From Anaeromassilibacillus sp. An250 (GTDB lineage: Bacteria > Bacillota > Clostridia > Oscillospirales > Acutalibacteraceae): 64,000 nt of DNA. Shown piece after piece: positions 36,551 through 46,247 of the stretch. Positions within the stretch are counted from its first letter, which is position 1. The number at the start of each line of letters is the position of its first letter. The position numbers and the translations under genes are program-made. The DNA is taken from contig NZ_NFJK01000001.1 of NCBI RefSeq assembly GCF_002159845.1, positions 284,349 through 348,348 of the forward strand, written 5' to 3'. The notes below the pieces were generated by a model. That model did not search any database. It saw only the letters and a list, made by a program, of their open reading frames with translations, and was not told where the DNA came from.

Positions 36551-37681
36551 CTAAATCCCGCTTTTATAATACATATAAAACTGACACTTAATCATGCCGT
36601 TGTAAAGCTTTCTGCGGCGGTCCGCCTTGCGGCCGTAGCACTCCTCAAAGGTCTCATCGGGGCTGATGATGTTATAGCTCCATTTTTTCTTGGGGGTAAA
36701 CACCTTCCCCATCGTCCGATAGAGCTCTTCCGCGGCGCGGATATCCAGCAGGCGCTCACCATACGGCGGGTTGCAAATGACGTCGCCGCGTTCGCCCAGT
36801 GGTTGGAAATCCGCCACATCCCGCTTCTCCGCATGGATGCAGGAGATCACACCGGCCTTGCGCGCGTTTTCCAGCGTCAGGTTCACCGCAGCCCCGTCGA
36901 TGTCGTATCCATACCCGGCAAAGGAAGCATCCCGGCACACCAGGTCCCGCGCACGCGCCCGTTCTTGCTGCCAGACTGCGGACGGGATATTCTTCCAGCG
37001 TTCCGCTGTAAACGAACGTTGCAGCCCCGGGGCGATGTTTTTGGCGTAAAGCGCGGATTCCACCAAAATGGTGCCGGAGCCACAGAATGGGTCGATCACA
37101 ATTCCATCCCGGCGGACGCGCGAAAGATACGCCATCGCCGCCGCCAAGGTTTCCTTGATCGGCGCCTCTGTGGAATTGGCCCGGTAACCGCGCTTGTGCA
37201 GGCCCGCCCCGGAGGTATCCAGCATGACGCTGACGTGGTCCTTCATGATGAGGAATTGAATCTGATGCAGAGTCCCGGTCTCTTCAAACCAATTTAGATG
37301 GTATTTGCCCTTCAGGCGCTCCACGACGGCTTTTTTGATGATGGATTGGCAATCTGGGACGCTGGCTAATTTGGAATTCAGGGAGCGCCCCTTGACGGGA
37401 AACGCATCCTCTTTTTCGATCCACTGTTCCCAAGGCAGGGCCTTTACCCCCTGGAAGAGCTCTTCAAAACTGCGCGCCTCGAAGCTCCCCAGTTCAATCA
37501 GAACGCGCTCCCCATACCGTGAGCCGAGGTTGGCGCGCGCGAGCATCGACGCATCTCCGGTAAAAAACACACGGCCGTTCTGCGGTTCCACATTTTGCGC
37601 TTCCATGGCGCGCAATTCATCCCCCACCAGTCCTTCGATCCCCAACAGGCACGGGATTACCATTTTCCACTGTTCAGCCAT
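36551..37681 (-). CDS. THUMP-domain class I RNA methyltransferase (RlmL N-terminal/YpsC type)
   Basis: A 376-residue methyltransferase. The N-terminal THUMP RNA-binding region (LLGIEGLVGDELRAM to FLIMKDHVSVMLDTSG) is followed by the Rossmann fold: HKRGYRANSTEAPIKETLAAAM, DPFCGSGTILVE (SAM binding) and the catalytic CNPPYGERL. The family methylates guanine N2 in 23S rRNA. Stand-alone genes like this in Firmicutes lack the C-terminal RlmK part. The target base is inferred from the family. Confidence 0.92.
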   Translation of the reverse strand: MAEQWKMVIPCLLGIEGLVGDELRAMEAQNVEPQNGRVFFTGDASMLARANLGSRYGERVLIELGSFEARSFEELFQGVKALPWEQWIEKEDAFPVKGRSLNSKLASVPDCQSIIKKAVVERLKGKYHLNWFEETGTLHQIQFLIMKDHVSVMLDTSGAGLHKRGYRANSTEAPIKETLAAAMAYLSRVRRDGIVIDPFCGSGTILVESALYAKNIAPGLQRSFTAERWKNIPSAVWQQERARARDLVCRDASFAGYGYDIDGAAVNLTLENARKAGVISCIHAEKRDVADFQPLGERGDVICNPPYGERLLDIRAAEELYRTMGKVFTPKKKWSYNIISPDETFEECYGRKADRRRKLYNGMIKCQFYMYYKSGI

Positions 37682-37855
37682 AGATACACTCCTATTTCCC
37701 GGGAAACACCCGTTTTCGATTTGATTCGCATCCGCCTAAAAAGGCGGCCCACACCGCATCCAAACGCCGTTGCCCCTTTCCGGCAAGCGCCCATGCGGAA
37801 TGGATTGATTATACCATAGGCCCTCTACAAAAGCAAAACCCATCCGGAAAAGCAG

Positions 37856-37891
37856 CAGCGGCCGGGCATAAACACCTGTGCCCGGCCGCTG
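37856..37891 (-). terminator. Terminator after ftsH
   Basis: CAGCGGCCGGGCA at 37856-37868 and TGCCCGGCCGCTG at 37879-37891 form a perfect 13-bp stem just past the ftsH stop. The T-run is short (CTGCTTTTCC). Confidence 0.75.
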
Positions 37892-37896
37892 TCCCA

Positions 37897-39543
37897 TTAT
37901 TTCTTTAGGATCTCCATGAATTCCTCGCCCGTGATGGTCTCCCTCTCCAACAGATAGTGCGCCAACTCATGCAGCTTCTCCATATTCTCCTTCAAAATCG
38001 CAATCGCCTTTTCGTGCGCAGAACGGATCAGCTCCAAAACCTCCTCGTCGATCTTAGCCGCGGTCTCCGGCGAGCAGGTCAAGGAGGCGTCCCCGCCCAA
38101 GTATTGATTGCTGACCGTCTCCAAGGCCATCATGTCAAAGGTCTTGCTCATGCCCAACCGGGTCACCATGGAGCGCGCAAGCTTAGTCGCCTGCTCGATG
38201 TCGTTGGATGCCCCGGAGGTAAACGAGCCAAAGATCAGTTCTTCCGCTGCACGGCCGCCGGTCAGCGTGGCGATCTTGTTGTACGCCTCTTCGCGGGACA
38301 TCAGCACCCGCTCGCCCTCTTCCACCTGCATGGTATAGCCCAGGGCTCCGGATGTACGCGGGACAATGGTAATTTTATGGACGGGCGCCGAGTCGCTCTG
38401 CATCGCGGCAACAAGCGCATGTCCAATTTCATGATAAGCGACGATCTCTTTTTCCTTTGCGGAGATCACCGCGCTCTTGCGCTGGTAACCGGCGATGACA
38501 ACCTCCACGCTCTCTTCCAAGTCCGCCTGCGTCACGCTGAAATGGCCGCAGCGTACCGCGCGCAAGGCCGCCTCATTGATGATGTTCGCCAACTCCGCGC
38601 CGGAAGCGCCTGCGGTCGCGCGGGCGATAGCGTTGTAGTCGATGTCGGGTGCCACTTTGATCTTTTTGGCGTGAACCTTCAAAATAGCCTCGCGCCCCGC
38701 CAGGTCCGGCAGTTCCACCGGGATACGCCGGTCAAAACGGCCCGGGCGCAGAAGCGCTTTGTCCAAGGAATCCGGGCGGTTGGTCGCGGCCAGGATTACA
38801 ACGCCCTTTTTCCCGTCAAAGCCGTCCATCTCCGTAAGCAACTGGTTGAGGGTCTGCTCCCGTTCGTCGTTGCCGCCCATGCCGCCCTCGCGCTTTTTTC
38901 CGATGGTGTCGATCTCATCGATAAACACAATGCAAGGGGCCTTCTCCTGGGCCTGCTTAAAGAGGTCGCGGACTTTGGCTGCCCCCATACCGACAAACAT
39001 CTCTACAAACTCCGAACCGGAGATGGAGAAAAACGGCACCTTTGCTTCCCCAGCGACCGCCTGCGCAAGCAATGTCTTACCGGTTCCCGGAGGGCCCACC
39101 AGCAAAGCGCCCTTCGGAAGAGAAGCGCCGATCTCTGCATATTTCGATGGATTGTGCAAGAAATCCACAATCTCCGAAAGGGCTTCCTTCGCCTCGTCCT
39201 GCCCGGCAACATCGTCAAAGGTCTTGCCCGTTTGCGCCTCCACATAGATCTTGGCGTTGCTCTTGCCAAAGGTCATGGCGTTGGGGCCGCCCATCTTTTT
39301 CTGCATATAGCGGGTGAGCAGCTGCCCCAAAATAAGAAACATCAAAATGGGGAATACCCAGGAGAGAATAAACGTAAGAAGCGGCGACTCTTCTTTCGGG
39401 ATTTCCTTTCCATATTGAACATCCGCTTCATCCAGGCGGCTGCTCAGCGTATCGCTGTCCTCCATTTTGCCGGTGACGAATACGGCTTCTTTTCCATTTT
39501 CGTCCTGCCCGATAAAAGCAATTTTATCCTCCTGGTCTTCCAC
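37897..39543 (-). CDS. ftsH: ATP-dependent zinc metalloprotease FtsH, main part (downstream of an in-frame TAG)
   Basis: This frame holds most of FtsH: part of the extracytoplasmic domain, the second membrane helix ([22 protein letters not shown]), the AAA+ domain ([26 protein letters not shown]) and the M41 protease domain with zinc motif HEIGH. It degrades membrane and regulatory proteins. The first membrane helix and 56 residues lie upstream in the same frame (39544-39714), separated by a single TAG at 39546-39544. The codon right after the TAG is GTG, which could restart translation. Without suppression or restart the protein would be lost; with restart it would lack its first membrane helix. 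Confidence 0.93.
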   Translation of the reverse strand: MEDQEDKIAFIGQDENGKEAVFVTGKMEDSDTLSSRLDEADVQYGKEIPKEESPLLTFILSWVFPILMFLILGQLLTRYMQKKMGGPNAMTFGKSNAKIYVEAQTGKTFDDVAGQDEAKEALSEIVDFLHNPSKYAEIGASLPKGALLVGPPGTGKTLLAQAVAGEAKVPFFSISGSEFVEMFVGMGAAKVRDLFKQAQEKAPCIVFIDEIDTIGKKREGGMGGNDEREQTLNQLLTEMDGFDGKKGVVILAATNRPDSLDKALLRPGRFDRRIPVELPDLAGREAILKVHAKKIKVAPDIDYNAIARATAGASGAELANIINEAALRAVRCGHFSVTQADLEESVEVVIAGYQRKSAVISAKEKEIVAYHEIGHALVAAMQSDSAPVHKITIVPRTSGALGYTMQVEEGERVLMSREEAYNKIATLTGGRAAEELIFGSFTSGASNDIEQATKLARSMVTRLGMSKTFDMMALETVSNQYLGGDASLTCSPETAAKIDEEVLELIRSAHEKAIAILKENMEKLHELAHYLLERETITGEEFMEILKK

Positions 39544-39714
39544 CTAGGTGATCTTACCCGCCTCTAGTTGGGCCAGGAATGCGTCATAAGAAACCTCGGT
39601 TACCCGTGTGCCAAATATACTGGGGAATATCAGTGCATTTAATAAAAGAAGCACCACGAGCGCAATTACATAATAATAGATCAATGATTTTTTCGGTGAT
39701 TTCTGTTCTTTCAT
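39544..39714 (-). CDS. ftsH: FtsH N-terminal segment ending at an amber codon
   Basis: From ATG 39714 (AAAGGA upstream, ATGA overlap with the marR stop) the frame reads MKEQKSPKKSLIYYY, a membrane helix (VIALVVLLLLNALIFPSIF) and VTEVSYDAFLAQLEAGKIT, then TAG. This is the normal FtsH N-terminus: Lys-rich head, helix and the start of the outer domain with the typical YDAFL pattern. The next codons continue the FtsH frame. It is a nonsense mutation, a sequencing error or a regulated stop. Confidence 0.85.
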   Translation of the reverse strand: MKEQKSPKKSLIYYYVIALVVLLLLNALIFPSIFGTRVTEVSYDAFLAQLEAGKIT

Positions 39715-40178
39715 TCGACTGTTCCTTTCTGATGATTTTCCAACATGTCGCGCAGTAGCGCATCGATCTCACGCAAATTTTCGGCAACTTGCTCCATCCG
39801 TTCCCGTCCAAGCCTCTCTAAGCAGGAGGCATATTTTTCTTCTGCAAGGCGGTCAATCGCCCGGACAGTGTCCCTCCCCTTCTCAGATAAGGCGATTTTG
39901 ACCATACGTTCATCCTGTAAATCCCGGACCCGAAGAAGGAAGCCTTCTTGCTCTAAACGTTTGCACATGGAGGACATATTTCCGCTGGTCATCCCCAATG
40001 TGCGCCCAAGCTGGCCGATTGTGGGGGAATCCTCCGCGGACCAAAGCTCCATAAGAATCCGCATCTGCATGTGTGTCAGGCCATATTGTTCGCTAATCGG
40101 GCGGAACATCCCATCCATACATTCGGAAATCCGGCGCGTCATATCCCAAACCACATTTTTGAATTCGATGACCTCCAT
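39711..40178 (-). CDS. MarR-family transcriptional regulator
   Basis: A 155-residue winged-helix regulator. It has an N-terminal dimerisation helix, THMQMRILMELWSAEDSPTIGQLGRTLGMTSGNMSSMCKRLEQEGFL (helix-turn-helix) and a wing with DLQDERMVKIALSEKG. The ligand is unknown. Its stop overlaps the ftsH start (ATGA), so it is translationally coupled to ftsH, an unusual partner for a MarR gene. Confidence 0.9.
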   Translation of the reverse strand: MEVIEFKNVVWDMTRRISECMDGMFRPISEQYGLTHMQMRILMELWSAEDSPTIGQLGRTLGMTSGNMSSMCKRLEQEGFLLRVRDLQDERMVKIALSEKGRDTVRAIDRLAEEKYASCLERLGRERMEQVAENLREIDALLRDMLENHQKGTVE

Positions 40179-40336
40179 ATCACACCTCCGTTGGCAATAA
40201 TTTGTTCAAATAGTTTTCATGTATATATAATATATTGAATAGAGTGTTTATAGTATAATATTTTTGAAATAAAAACATGTTACCGGTTTTTGAACTTTTC
40301 CTAACGCTTTTGCTAACCGATGAATGGAGAGAACCT

Positions 40337-41587
40337 ATGAAATTTGATAACGATTGGGAACGCATCCGCGAATTCAGCAAATTGCTCTATGAAGTATCAC
40401 AAATTCCCATTCAAATTGCTGATATCCATGGGGCCACGCGCCTTTTCTTTCCCTCTCTCCCAGAATTTCAGGAGATCGGCCTCCCGCGCTCCATTTCTGA
40501 ATCCCTTATTGCACGCGCGAAACAAGGCCCGGTCCTACAGACATACCATTCGGTCTTATTGTGTGCCTGCATCTCCTTTTCTATGGATGAACAATCCCTT
40601 TTTTTGATTTTGGGACCAGCGCTTTTGGAGGAGATCTCTCCGGGCAGCATCCGTGACCTGACTTCGCTTTATCCCTGTAAGGATACGCATAAGCTCTACA
40701 CTCTTGCCAAACAGCTCCCTGTTTACAACACGGTACAGTTTATCCGCTATGTGCAGATGTTCCATCTGACAATTTTCGGGGAAAGTATCGGCATCTCGGA
40801 TTTTTTTATCGCCCAACAGCAGCAGATCCCCCAGGACGCAATCAACCGCGCCTTGGAATCCAGCTACTTTTCCCAGCGGGAATTGACCAATATGCCAGTC
40901 CCATTTGCGCTCGAGCAAATGTTTACAAAATGCGTCCAGACCGGTAATACCGCTGAACTAAAACGCTTATTGGATACCTACCTCTCAGGAACCGCCGGCA
41001 CACTCTCTTCCACTCCCTTGCGGCAAAGCAAGGATACCTCCATTGCGATTGCCGCCGTAATTTCACGCGCCGCAATCGCCGGGGGACTGAGCGCCGAATC
41101 TGCATGCCGCCTCAGCGATGTATATGTGCAGCAGATGGAAACCTGCGGGGAGGTAAAGGATGTCTACATGTTGTGCGCACGCATGGTATTCGACCTGACC
41201 GAACGGGTGGCTAATGTCCAGCGGCAGACAGCGTATTCCTTTCCCATCACTCAGTGCATTCAATTTATCACCGATCATTTGCACGAGGAGCTTTCCCTTT
41301 CGATCCTTGCAGACCAGGTGCAGCTGAGCCCCCGGTATCTCTCGCGCCGCTTTAAACAGGAGACGGGGACGACCATTACCTCTTACATCCAGCAGGCACG
41401 TGTGCGCGAAGCGCAGAATCTCCTCCTCCTATCCGACGAGAGCTTTTTGGAGATCAGTAACTTTTTACATTTCATCTCCCAAAGCTATTTCATACAAATT
41501 TTCAAACGGTATACAGGGATGACCCCGCAGCAGTATCGCAAACGAGGCCAAAAGCTCTCCAAAGCAAAGCGCCCCGGCGAACACTGA
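40337..41587 (+). CDS. AraC-family transcriptional regulator
   Basis: A 416-residue regulator. The C-terminal about 100 residues form an AraC DNA-binding domain (CIQFITDHLHEELSLSILADQVQLSPRYLSRRFKQETG, then VREAQNLLLLSDESFLEISNFLHFISQSYFIQIFKRYTGMTPQQYR). The N-terminal 300 residues do not match a well-known sensor; the first 160 recall PocR-like ligand domains. It is divergent from marR-ftsH and upstream of the MMPL gene, which it may control. The start is taken at 40337 (MKFDNDW) after GGAGA. Confidence 0.85.
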   Translation: MKFDNDWERIREFSKLLYEVSQIPIQIADIHGATRLFFPSLPEFQEIGLPRSISESLIARAKQGPVLQTYHSVLLCACISFSMDEQSLFLILGPALLEEISPGSIRDLTSLYPCKDTHKLYTLAKQLPVYNTVQFIRYVQMFHLTIFGESIGISDFFIAQQQQIPQDAINRALESSYFSQRELTNMPVPFALEQMFTKCVQTGNTAELKRLLDTYLSGTAGTLSSTPLRQSKDTSIAIAAVISRAAIAGGLSAESACRLSDVYVQQMETCGEVKDVYMLCARMVFDLTERVANVQRQTAYSFPITQCIQFITDHLHEELSLSILADQVQLSPRYLSRRFKQETGTTITSYIQQARVREAQNLLLLSDESFLEISNFLHFISQSYFIQIFKRYTGMTPQQYRKRGQKLSKAKRPGEH

Positions 41588-41776
41588 ACAAAGGGGTTAT
41601 CCCTTTTGATTTTCAAAAATGCTAGGTAGAAAAAATAATATAATATGTATTTTTATGGTATACAATTCTGTTTTTTATCCAGTATCATGTGCAATATCCG
41701 ATTTTTCATCTAGAATTTCTGATTCGTTCCAGAATGCCAAATGATTTCCACAATTTGTCACAGGAGGCGATTGCAG

Positions 41777-43969
41777 TTGGAAAAGGAAAAACATACGGTC
41801 CACCGTTTTTCCAATTTTGTCATCAGAAAACGCAAATGGATTGAAAAGATTTTTGCCGTTGCCGTTGTCCTCAGCATTATTGCCCTTTGCTTTGTCCGGG
41901 TCAATTATGATTTGAGCAAATACTTGCCGGACGACGCCGCTTCGAAAGCCGGATTGAATGTGATGGATGAGGAATTCGGCTACCCCGGCACGGCACGCGT
42001 CATGGTCGGTGATGTATCCCTTTATGAAGCCAAACTGTACAAGGACCGTATCGAAGCGGTGGACGGGGTCAATATGGTCACCTGGGCGGATACCGCAGCC
42101 GACGTCTATCAATCCGAACTTTTTATCAATTACGAGGCGATCGAGGACTATTACAAGGACGGATACGCCGTGATGGATATCATTTTTGATGAGGACGATT
42201 CCGATGCCAAAACGCACAACGCACTCAACGAAATCGAAGCCATCACCGGGGATAAGGGGTATTTCATGGGGCCCGCTGTACAAAACAAATCTCTGGATGA
42301 AACCTTGACCCGTGAAATTGCTATCGCCATGGTGATGGGGATTTTTATGATTTCGGTGATCCTCTGCCTCACCACAACATCCTGGTTTGAACCCTTCCTC
42401 TTCCTATTCATCATGGGCGTGGCCATTATCATCAACATGGGTACCAATATCTTTTTGGGGGAAATCTCCTTTCTCACCTTTAGTACAGCGGCCATCCTGC
42501 AATTGGCCATCGCAATGGACTATTCCGTCTTTTTGCTGCATTCCTTCACCAGGGAACGGCAAGCGGGGGTAGAACCCGAGCAAGCTGTGGCAAATGCGAT
42601 TCACAGCTCTGTGACTTCCATCCTGTCCAGCGGCGCAACGACCATTGTCGGCTTCCTCGTGTTGATGCTGATGCGCTTTAAAATTGGCTTTGACATGGGC
42701 TTTGTCCTGGCAAAAGGCATTGTCATCAGCCTTTTAACGGTATTGCTTTTGATGCCTGCCTTATTGCTCCGCTGGGGGGATAAGATCGAAAAAACCGCCC
42801 ACCGCTCTTTTATGCCCTCTTTCAAGGGATTAGGAAAGGCCGTCTTTAAGATCCGCTACGGCGTACTCATCCTGGTTGCCCTTCTGGTTGTTCCGGCCTT
42901 TACCGCGCAGAATATGAACCAGTTCCTTTTCGGGAACGGCTCCTTGGGCTCCAGCCCTGGAACAAAGGTGTATGAGGATGAGCAGGCGATCAATACCCGC
43001 TTCGGCCGCAGCAACCTGGTCCTTGCATTGGTCCCCAATACCAACAATGTAACGGAACGCGCTTTGACCGAATCGCTGCGGGATTTGGATTATGTAAAAT
43101 CCGTCACATCCCTCGCAGATACGCTGCCAGAAGGGGTCCCCGAAGACTTCCTTCCAGAATCCCTGACCGGACAGCTCCACTCGGACGATTACAGCCGCAT
43201 CATGATCTACCTTAAGACCAAGGACGAAAGCGCGTACGCTTATCAATGTACGGATGAAGTGCGTTCGATTGTCGAATCCTATTATCCAGAGGGCTCCTAT
43301 CTGGTGGGGACGACACCCTCGACACAGGATATCCAAACCATCATCACCAACGACTACAATTACGTCAATATCCTTTCGCTTTTGGGAGTCGCGGTGGTGG
43401 TCCTGTTGACCTTCCACTCATTCATTATTCCTATCGTGGTAATGATCCCCATCGAAGTAGCCATCTTTTTCAACATGGCGATCCCCTATTTAGCGGGCGA
43501 CAAGATGATTTATATGGGATATATCATCGTAAGCTGTTTACAATTAGGCGCGACAGTGGACTATTCCATCCTGACAACCAACAATTATTTGGAAGCGCGT
43601 ACCCATCTTCCCAAAAAAGAGGCTGCCATCCATGCAATCTCACAAAGTGCCCTGTCCATTCTGACGTCCGGTTCCATCCTAACCATCGTTGGTTACGGCC
43701 TGTACTATGTTTCCACTGTTTCCGCCATCGCAGATATGGGGCACTTGGTGGGGCGCGGCGCCCTTCTGAGCACCCTGCTGGTGATTTTCCTTCTGCCTGT
43801 CCTCCTGGTGCTCAGCGACAAACTGGTCATGAATCAAATGCGCCGCCGGGCGCTCCGCAAAGCTAAGCGTTCCATCCGATGGAAAACATGGCTGGAAAAA
43901 CACAAACGAAAAAAAACTACAGCCCCTGATACAGCTCAGCAAAACTCCAAAGGAGGCCTCTTATCATGA
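41777..43969 (+). CDS. MMPL/RND-superfamily membrane exporter
   Basis: A 730-residue protein with two repeats, each of one membrane helix, a large extracytoplasmic domain and a five-helix bundle. Characteristic segments are LAIAMDYSVFLLHSF in repeat 1 and LGATVDYSILTTNNY in repeat 2, with the Asp-Tyr pairs that carry protons. MMPL-type pumps move lipids or surface-polymer precursors across the membrane using the proton gradient. The start is TTG 41777, 7 bp after AGGAGGCG. Its last codon overlaps the start of a secreted coiled-coil protein gene (ATGA), suggesting a stable complex. The cargo is unknown. Confidence 0.9.
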   Translation: MEKEKHTVHRFSNFVIRKRKWIEKIFAVAVVLSIIALCFVRVNYDLSKYLPDDAASKAGLNVMDEEFGYPGTARVMVGDVSLYEAKLYKDRIEAVDGVNMVTWADTAADVYQSELFINYEAIEDYYKDGYAVMDIIFDEDDSDAKTHNALNEIEAITGDKGYFMGPAVQNKSLDETLTREIAIAMVMGIFMISVILCLTTTSWFEPFLFLFIMGVAIIINMGTNIFLGEISFLTFSTAAILQLAIAMDYSVFLLHSFTRERQAGVEPEQAVANAIHSSVTSILSSGATTIVGFLVLMLMRFKIGFDMGFVLAKGIVISLLTVLLLMPALLLRWGDKIEKTAHRSFMPSFKGLGKAVFKIRYGVLILVALLVVPAFTAQNMNQFLFGNGSLGSSPGTKVYEDEQAINTRFGRSNLVLALVPNTNNVTERALTESLRDLDYVKSVTSLADTLPEGVPEDFLPESLTGQLHSDDYSRIMIYLKTKDESAYAYQCTDEVRSIVESYYPEGSYLVGTTPSTQDIQTIITNDYNYVNILSLLGVAVVVLLTFHSFIIPIVVMIPIEVAIFFNMAIPYLAGDKMIYMGYIIVSCLQLGATVDYSILTTNNYLEARTHLPKKEAAIHAISQSALSILTSGSILTIVGYGLYYVSTVSAIADMGHLVGRGALLSTLLVIFLLPVLLVLSDKLVMNQMRRRALRKAKRSIRWKTWLEKHKRKKTTAPDTAQQNSKGGLLS

Positions 43970-46101
43970 AGAAATATAAACGCTTGATTGCTTGTATCCT
44001 ATCTTTCGCCATGCTGCTTCCCCTTGCTACAATTCCTGCACATGCGGTGGAAACGCCGGTCACAACGGATGAGGCCGTCTACGTCAACCTGGACCACTAC
44101 GGCGCCGTCACCGGCACCAGCGTAGTCAAAGGATGCAGCCTCAATGGGAACCGGGAATTTAAGGACTATGGATCGTACACAAAGGTCACCAACATGTCCG
44201 GATACGACGAGCCGGAATTGACGAACGACGGCGTTGTCTGGAGCCTCTCCCCGGATGCGAACGATCACTTCTTTTACGAATGCACGCCTGCGCAAAACAG
44301 CATCATCCTGCCCTGGTCCTTCAAAGTCTCTTACAAGCTCAACGGCGTTCCCACAGAAGCGCAAGACCTCGCCGGCGCATCCGGCTTGGTAGAAATCAAT
44401 ATTGAATGCATTCCGAACGGGAGCGCAGAAACCTACTATCAAAACAATCTGCTGTTGCAGGCGGCTACCATGGTCAATGTCGAGGATGTACTCAGCATCG
44501 AAGCGCCGGGTTCCCAAACACAATCCATCGGTACATACAAAGCGGTTCTCTTTGCGGCGCTGCCCGGCGAACATACAACCTTTACCATCCGCATCGGCAC
44601 GGAAAGCTTTGAGTTTCCCGGCGTGATCATGCTGATGATCCCCGGAACCCTGGAGCAGATGAAGACCATCAAGGATCTGAAAGAGGCGAAGGACACCATC
44701 GGCGATTCCGCCGACTCCGTCTATGACAGCCTGGATCAAATTTTGAACGCGCTGGAGGATATGTCCGGAAGCCTGGAACTGACCCAGGAGGGATTGCAAG
44801 CCCTACAACAGGCGCGCACATCCATTCAGTCCGCGAAGGGAGGCATCTATGACGGCGCAGACGCTTCTTTGAAGGATCTGGATGCACTCTCGCAGAAGAT
44901 TGTTGCTCTCGTACCGCATTTGCAAAACGGGGAACAGCTTGTCAACGATGTCAGCGCAGACATCAATGCCATGGTAGATACCACCGGCCTCCTAGCCTCC
45001 GACTTGGGAAGCCTTTCCAGTTCTCTTTCCCGTCTCCAAAACAGCATGGAAGATCTGGAGGACGCTCTGAACGACGCCACCATCAGCCGCAAGCATCTCA
45101 CCAACCTACAAGACGCCATTGATGATCTAACCGATTCATTCGCGCCGTTTGAGGGAGATTTGGAAGATCTAAAAGGAACGATCGACCGCCTGGAAGACCC
45201 GCTTGGAAAATTGCTCACCGGTTTGCAGGACACCAAAAGCCAGTTGGACCAGGTGATCGCGGACCTTACACAGAAAGGCGTCTCCGATACACTGCTTGCG
45301 CCGCTCAAGAAATACCGCGACCGATTGGATGAAGCCACCGTCAAGCTGGAACAAGTGCGGAAAAAGCTGACCGACCTTTTAAGCAATACCAGCAATACCG
45401 TTGGCACGTTGGACGGCTTAGGCAGTGCAATCGATGATCTATTGGACGACCTGAAAGGGCTCTCCGATTTAGATTCCGCCGCGGACGTAATCGGTGAACT
45501 CAACCGCACCGGCACATCTTTGCAAGCTGCCATCGCCACCTGCTCTTCTTTCCTCACCACCGTACAAACGTTAAACCATACCTTAAACCAATATAAGGAG
45601 GGTACCATCTCCCTGCTGTCGGATTGTTCCGAACTGGCCACACAGCTCGGCTCCACATTGACCAGCACCTCCACCTTCCTACAAGATCTCGAATCGATGA
45701 TGAAGGAGAGCGGCCAATATCTGAATGAAGGGACCCAGAAGACACTGGACGGATTGATCGGCGCATTGTCAGAAGCCCTGGATATGTCCGGCAGCACGTC
45801 GTCCCTTCGCGATGCAAGCGATTCCATCAAAGGGACCGTGGAAGACCAGCTGGATCAAGTGGAAGAGGACAGCAATTTCTTAAATTTGGACGCAGAAGCA
45901 GAGATGGTTTCGTTTACATCCCGCAAAAATCCTGCTCCTGCCAGCATTCAGGTCATCTTGCGCACAGAAGAAATCTCCTTAGGCGATGCGGAGGAACCCG
46001 TCGAGGATCTGGACCCAGATTCCCAACCTACTAGCTTTTGGGACAGGGTGGTAAACCTTTTCCAGCAGTTATGGGAATCCATCACTTCCCTTTTTCAATA
46101 A
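43966..46101 (+). CDS. Secreted coiled-coil partner protein of the MMPL exporter
   Basis: A 711-residue protein with a signal peptide (IACILSFAMLLPLATIPAHA). A beta-rich N-terminal domain of about 200 residues is followed by some 420 residues of heptad-patterned coiled coil rich in Leu/Asp/Ser (residues about 220-640). An acidic linker and a C-terminal amphipathic or membrane-seeking helix (FWDRVVNLFQQLWESITSLF) end the protein. The pattern recalls extracellular regions of YhgE/Pip-type proteins found beside MMPL pumps in Firmicutes. It probably extends the pump through the wall. Coupled by ATGA overlap to the upstream gene. Confidence 0.8.
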   Translation: MKKYKRLIACILSFAMLLPLATIPAHAVETPVTTDEAVYVNLDHYGAVTGTSVVKGCSLNGNREFKDYGSYTKVTNMSGYDEPELTNDGVVWSLSPDANDHFFYECTPAQNSIILPWSFKVSYKLNGVPTEAQDLAGASGLVEINIECIPNGSAETYYQNNLLLQAATMVNVEDVLSIEAPGSQTQSIGTYKAVLFAALPGEHTTFTIRIGTESFEFPGVIMLMIPGTLEQMKTIKDLKEAKDTIGDSADSVYDSLDQILNALEDMSGSLELTQEGLQALQQARTSIQSAKGGIYDGADASLKDLDALSQKIVALVPHLQNGEQLVNDVSADINAMVDTTGLLASDLGSLSSSLSRLQNSMEDLEDALNDATISRKHLTNLQDAIDDLTDSFAPFEGDLEDLKGTIDRLEDPLGKLLTGLQDTKSQLDQVIADLTQKGVSDTLLAPLKKYRDRLDEATVKLEQVRKKLTDLLSNTSNTVGTLDGLGSAIDDLLDDLKGLSDLDSAADVIGELNRTGTSLQAAIATCSSFLTTVQTLNHTLNQYKEGTISLLSDCSELATQLGSTLTSTSTFLQDLESMMKESGQYLNEGTQKTLDGLIGALSEALDMSGSTSSLRDASDSIKGTVEDQLDQVEEDSNFLNLDAEAEMVSFTSRKNPAPASIQVILRTEEISLGDAEEPVEDLDPDSQPTSFWDRVVNLFQQLWESITSLFQ

Positions 46102-46122
46102 AAACATACTGCCATGTATAAC

Positions 46123-46160
46123 GCCGGATGCCTTGGGAACCCTATGGCATCCGGCCTTTT
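46123..46160 (+). terminator. Terminator after the coiled-coil gene
   Basis: GCCGGATGCC at 46123-46132 and GGCATCCGGC at 46146-46155 form a perfect stem followed by CTTTT. Confidence 0.88.
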
Positions 46161-46198
46161 GAACCATTGATAATTCCAATGAATTGGAACGGCTTTTC

Positions 46199-46227
46199 TT
46201 TACTTCGCTCACACCGCGTATTATAAT
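46199..46227 (+). promoter_or_regulatory. Sigma-A promoter of the AI-2E family gene
   Basis: TTTACT at 46199-46204, a 17-bp spacer and TATAAT at 46222-46227, 21 bp before the coding start. Confidence 0.7.
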
Positions 46228-46247
46228 GAGCTTGAGGAGTGAACGAT

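Noticed and set aside
39544..39546. TAG in ftsH read as pyrrolysine or another recoded residue
   Set aside because: FtsH is not a known pyrrolysine protein, no pyl genes are in the window and no structural signal was seen. Mutation, error or restart is simpler.
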